A DNA stretch of 7,035 nucleotides from JAGOTP01 sp964600845. Lineage in GTDB: Bacteria; Patescibacteriota; Patescibacteriia; 2-12-FULL-60-25. The notes beneath the pieces were generated by a model. That model was not told the DNA's origin. It made no database searches and saw only the letters and a program-made list of their open reading frames with translations. The DNA is taken from the NCBI GenBank assembly GCA_964600845.1, contig CAZRJW010000038.1, positions 1 through 7,035 of the forward strand, read 5' to 3'. This document shows positions 5,218 to 7,035 of the stretch, piece after piece (the first letter of the stretch is position 1; the number at the start of each line of letters is the position of its first letter). The position numbers and the translations under genes are program-made.

Positions 5218-7035
5218 TTATACTTTTGGACCCGTCACTTCTGCTTTGATGCGTCGCACGCCGGCGGACACGGCTTCTTCTTTTTGAATTTTAAACGAAC
5301 CGAGCTCACCCGTGTGGGTGACGTGTGGACCACCACAAATTTCTTTACTGAAATACCCACGCGCTTCGTCGCCGACGGAATAGACTTTAATCTTGCCCGC
5401 GACTTGCGCGTACTTGTCCTCGAAATAGCCGAGCGCGCCCGTACTCTTCGCTTCTTCGGTCGTATGTTCGCTGCAGGCAACGGGGAAATCTTTTTCAATC
5501 GCTTCGTTTACTTGGCGTTCGACTTCTGTGATTTCTTCAGGCGTCATCTTTTGTGGATGCGAAAAATCGAAGCGGAGACGCTCGGCGGTGATGTTCGAGC
5601 CTTTTTGCTGAACGTGCTCGCCGAGAACGTTTTTCAATGCACGATGGAGCAAGTGGGTCGCTGTGTGCAAACGCGTTGTTTCTGCTGATTGGTCTGCGAG
5701 ACCGCCTTTGAAGGCGCCTGCGGAAGAGGTGCGCGAAAGTTCCTGATGCTTCTTGAATTCTGATTCAAACGCTTGGCGATCGACTTGCAAGCCTTTTTCA
5801 AGCACGAACTCTTCCGTGAGCTCCCAAGGGAAGCCGTAGGTTGAGAACAATACGAAGGCCTGCTCGCCTGTGAGCGTACCACCCTGCAGCATGCGCTCGG
5901 CTTCACGCAGACCTTTTTCCAGGGTCTTTGAAAACTTCTCTTCTTCTTTCGCGATCTCCGCCAAAATGAACTCACGCTTTTCAGCGAGCTCGGTGTAATG
6001 ACCGGAGAAGGTATCGATCACGATCTCTGCGACGGTTGGAGCGAAGTTGCTGACGCCTAAACGACGCCCTTCACGAATCGCGCGACGAAGCAGGCGGCGA
6101 ACGACATAGCCCTGACCTACGTTCGAGGGCACAACGCCACGAGGATCGCCGATAATAAAGGTCGCGGCCTTAATATGATCGGCGGCGATACGGAAGGCGC
6201 GGGTGACGATCGGATCTGAGTCGTAGGCTTTTCCGGAGAAAGCCTCGAGCTTCGAGACGATCTGCGCTAATCCATCTGTGTGGAAAATATCCGGATCATT
6301 ATTCAGGGCCATCAGAATACGCTCGAGCCCACCTCCGAAGTCGACGTTTGGTTGAGGGAGTTTTTCGAAACCGGTTTCTGTTTTCTGATACTGCATGAAG
6401 ACGTTGTTGCCGATTTCAAGGAAACGTCCACAGTCACAGTTCACATGACAAGGTTCATTCGCCCACTGAGATTGCTCGTGAAGCTTTCGTTCCGCACCAA
6501 AGTCCCAGAACATTTCGGTATCTGGCCCACCTGGCTCACCGACCGGCATTTTGTTCGGAACGCCTGCACGCGACCACCAGTTCTTTTTCTCGTTGTAATA
6601 AAATATTCTCTGACCAGGCTTCATTCCGTCTTTCTCCGCATCCTCCCCGACCTCAGCGCTCACGCCTTTCGTCGCAAAACAGTCCTGCCAGAGTTTCACC
6701 GCTTCTTCATCACGTGGAATCCCAAGCGCGTCGTTTCCACGGAACACGGTTACATAAAAACGGGAAGGATCGAGTTTCAAGGTCTCAAATAAGAAGGAGA
6801 ACATCCAAGGAATCTGCTCGTGCTTGAAATAATCGCCGAGCGACCAGTTCCCCAACATTTCAAAGTTGGTAATGTGTCGGTTGTCCCCTACCTCTTCAAT
6901 ATCCTGGGCGCGGAAACATTTCTGCGAATCGACGAGGCGTCGGCCCTGTGGGTGTGGCTGACCAAGCAGATACGGAACCATCGGCTGCATACCAGAGCCG
7001 GTGAAGAGGGTCGTCGGATCGTTCTCAGGCAAAAG
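5218..7035 (-). CDS. alaS: Alanyl-tRNA synthetase, compact form, N-terminus cut by window edge
   Basis: Class II synthetase charging tRNA-Ala. The frame is open to the right edge (605 visible codons); against E. coli about 28 N-terminal residues are missing. Numbering from the Leu/TTG codon at 7032-7030: class II core with RHITNFEMLGNWSLGDYFK (52-70), GEPGGPDTEMFWDFG (165-179) and motif 3 DFGGGLERIL (231-240); tRNA-binding region PSNVGQGYVVRRLLRRAIR (302-320) and STYGFPWELT (397-406); editing core HTATH (456-460) and CGGPH (566-570), which keeps the four metal ligands H456, H460, C566 and H570. The protein stops right after AGVRRIKAEVTG (590-601), so the C-Ala domain is absent; E. coli AlaRS has 876 residues. 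The beta-barrel segment before HTATH is also almost gone. This compact form resembles AlaRS that I recall from Parcubacteria-type genomes. TTG at 7032 is not the true start, since homology continues upstream. Confidence 0.96.
   Translation of the reverse strand, partial: LLPENDPTTLFTGSGMQPMVPYLLGQPHPQGRRLVDSQKCFRAQDIEEVGDNRHITNFEMLGNWSLGDYFKHEQIPWMFSFLFETLKLDPSRFYVTVFRGNDALGIPRDEEAVKLWQDCFATKGVSAEVGEDAEKDGMKPGQRIFYYNEKKNWWSRAGVPNKMPVGEPGGPDTEMFWDFGAERKLHEQSQWANEPCHVNCDCGRFLEIGNNVFMQYQKTETGFEKLPQPNVDFGGGLERILMALNNDPDIFHTDGLAQIVSKLEAFSGKAYDSDPIVTRAFRIAADHIKAATFIIGDPRGVVPSNVGQGYVVRRLLRRAIREGRRLGVSNFAPTVAEIVIDTFSGHYTELAEKREFILAEIAKEEEKFSKTLEKGLREAERMLQGGTLTGEQAFVLFSTYGFPWELTEEFVLEKGLQVDRQAFESEFKKHQELSRTSSAGAFKGGLADQSAETTRLHTATHLLHRALKNVLGEHVQQKGSNITAERLRFDFSHPQKMTPEEITEVERQVNEAIEKDFPVACSEHTTEEAKSTGALGYFEDKYAQVAGKIKVYSVGDEARGYFSKEICGGPHVTHTGELGSFKIQKEEAVSAGVRRIKAEVTGPKV

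Noticed and set aside
5319..5333. CGGPH instead of CGGTH in the AlaRS editing site as an inactivating change
   Set aside because: The metal ligands Cys and His are kept and the changed residue is not a ligand, so loss of editing cannot be argued from it.
6280..6792. Plus-strand open frame (170 codons) inside alaS
   Set aside because: Antisense to the catalytic domain of alaS; no recognisable motif.

Overview
All ten or eleven real genes in this window lie on the minus strand, packed head to tail, so they read from right (7035) to left (1). The gene set is the bacterial alpha-operon block of translation genes plus two upstream genes. In transcription order it is alaS (cut by the right edge), an MFS transporter, infA, rpmJ, rpsM, rpsK, rpsD, rpoA, rplQ, rplM and rpsI (cut by the left edge). 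Base composition looks balanced, near half G+C by eye. The compact alanyl-tRNA synthetase, the alpha subunit without a C-terminal domain, the tight spacing and the protein sequence style suggest a Candidate Phyla Radiation / Patescibacteria genome, probably of the Parcubacteria group. That placement is inference from protein features; no rRNA gene is present to confirm it. The genes contain no internal TGA codons, so the standard bacterial code is used.

Layout. 5218-7035: alaS, in a short form. 3997-5214: a 12-helix MFS transporter that starts 3 nt after the alaS stop. 3914-3996: an 83-nt AT-rich gap, the only real intergenic region, holding a candidate minus-strand promoter and an 8-bp inverted repeat. 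3545-3913: infA and rpmJ. 2021-3542: rpsM, rpsK and rpsD. 1292-1999: rpoA. 1-1265: rplQ, rplM and rpsI. Spacers inside the infA-to-rpsI block are 2 to 28 nt, so it is probably one transcript. Its products are initiation factor 1, small- and large-subunit ribosomal proteins and the RNA polymerase alpha subunit.

Three things stand out. First, rpoA ends exactly where the alpha N-terminal domain ends, and there is no room for a lost C-terminal domain. Second, nine of ten visible gene starts have no recognisable Shine-Dalgarno sequence, yet all ten have T immediately before the ATG, with C or T before that in nine. Third, the alanyl-tRNA synthetase lacks the C-Ala domain, lacks most of the beta-barrel segment before the editing core, and has Ser where E. 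coli has Asp400, one of the two residues that read the G3:U70 identity pair. Smaller oddities are Lys/Ala-rich N-terminal tails on uS9 and uS11 and a missing C-terminal tail on uL13. I saw no mobile element, CRISPR array, tRNA or rRNA gene, and no clear intrinsic terminator.
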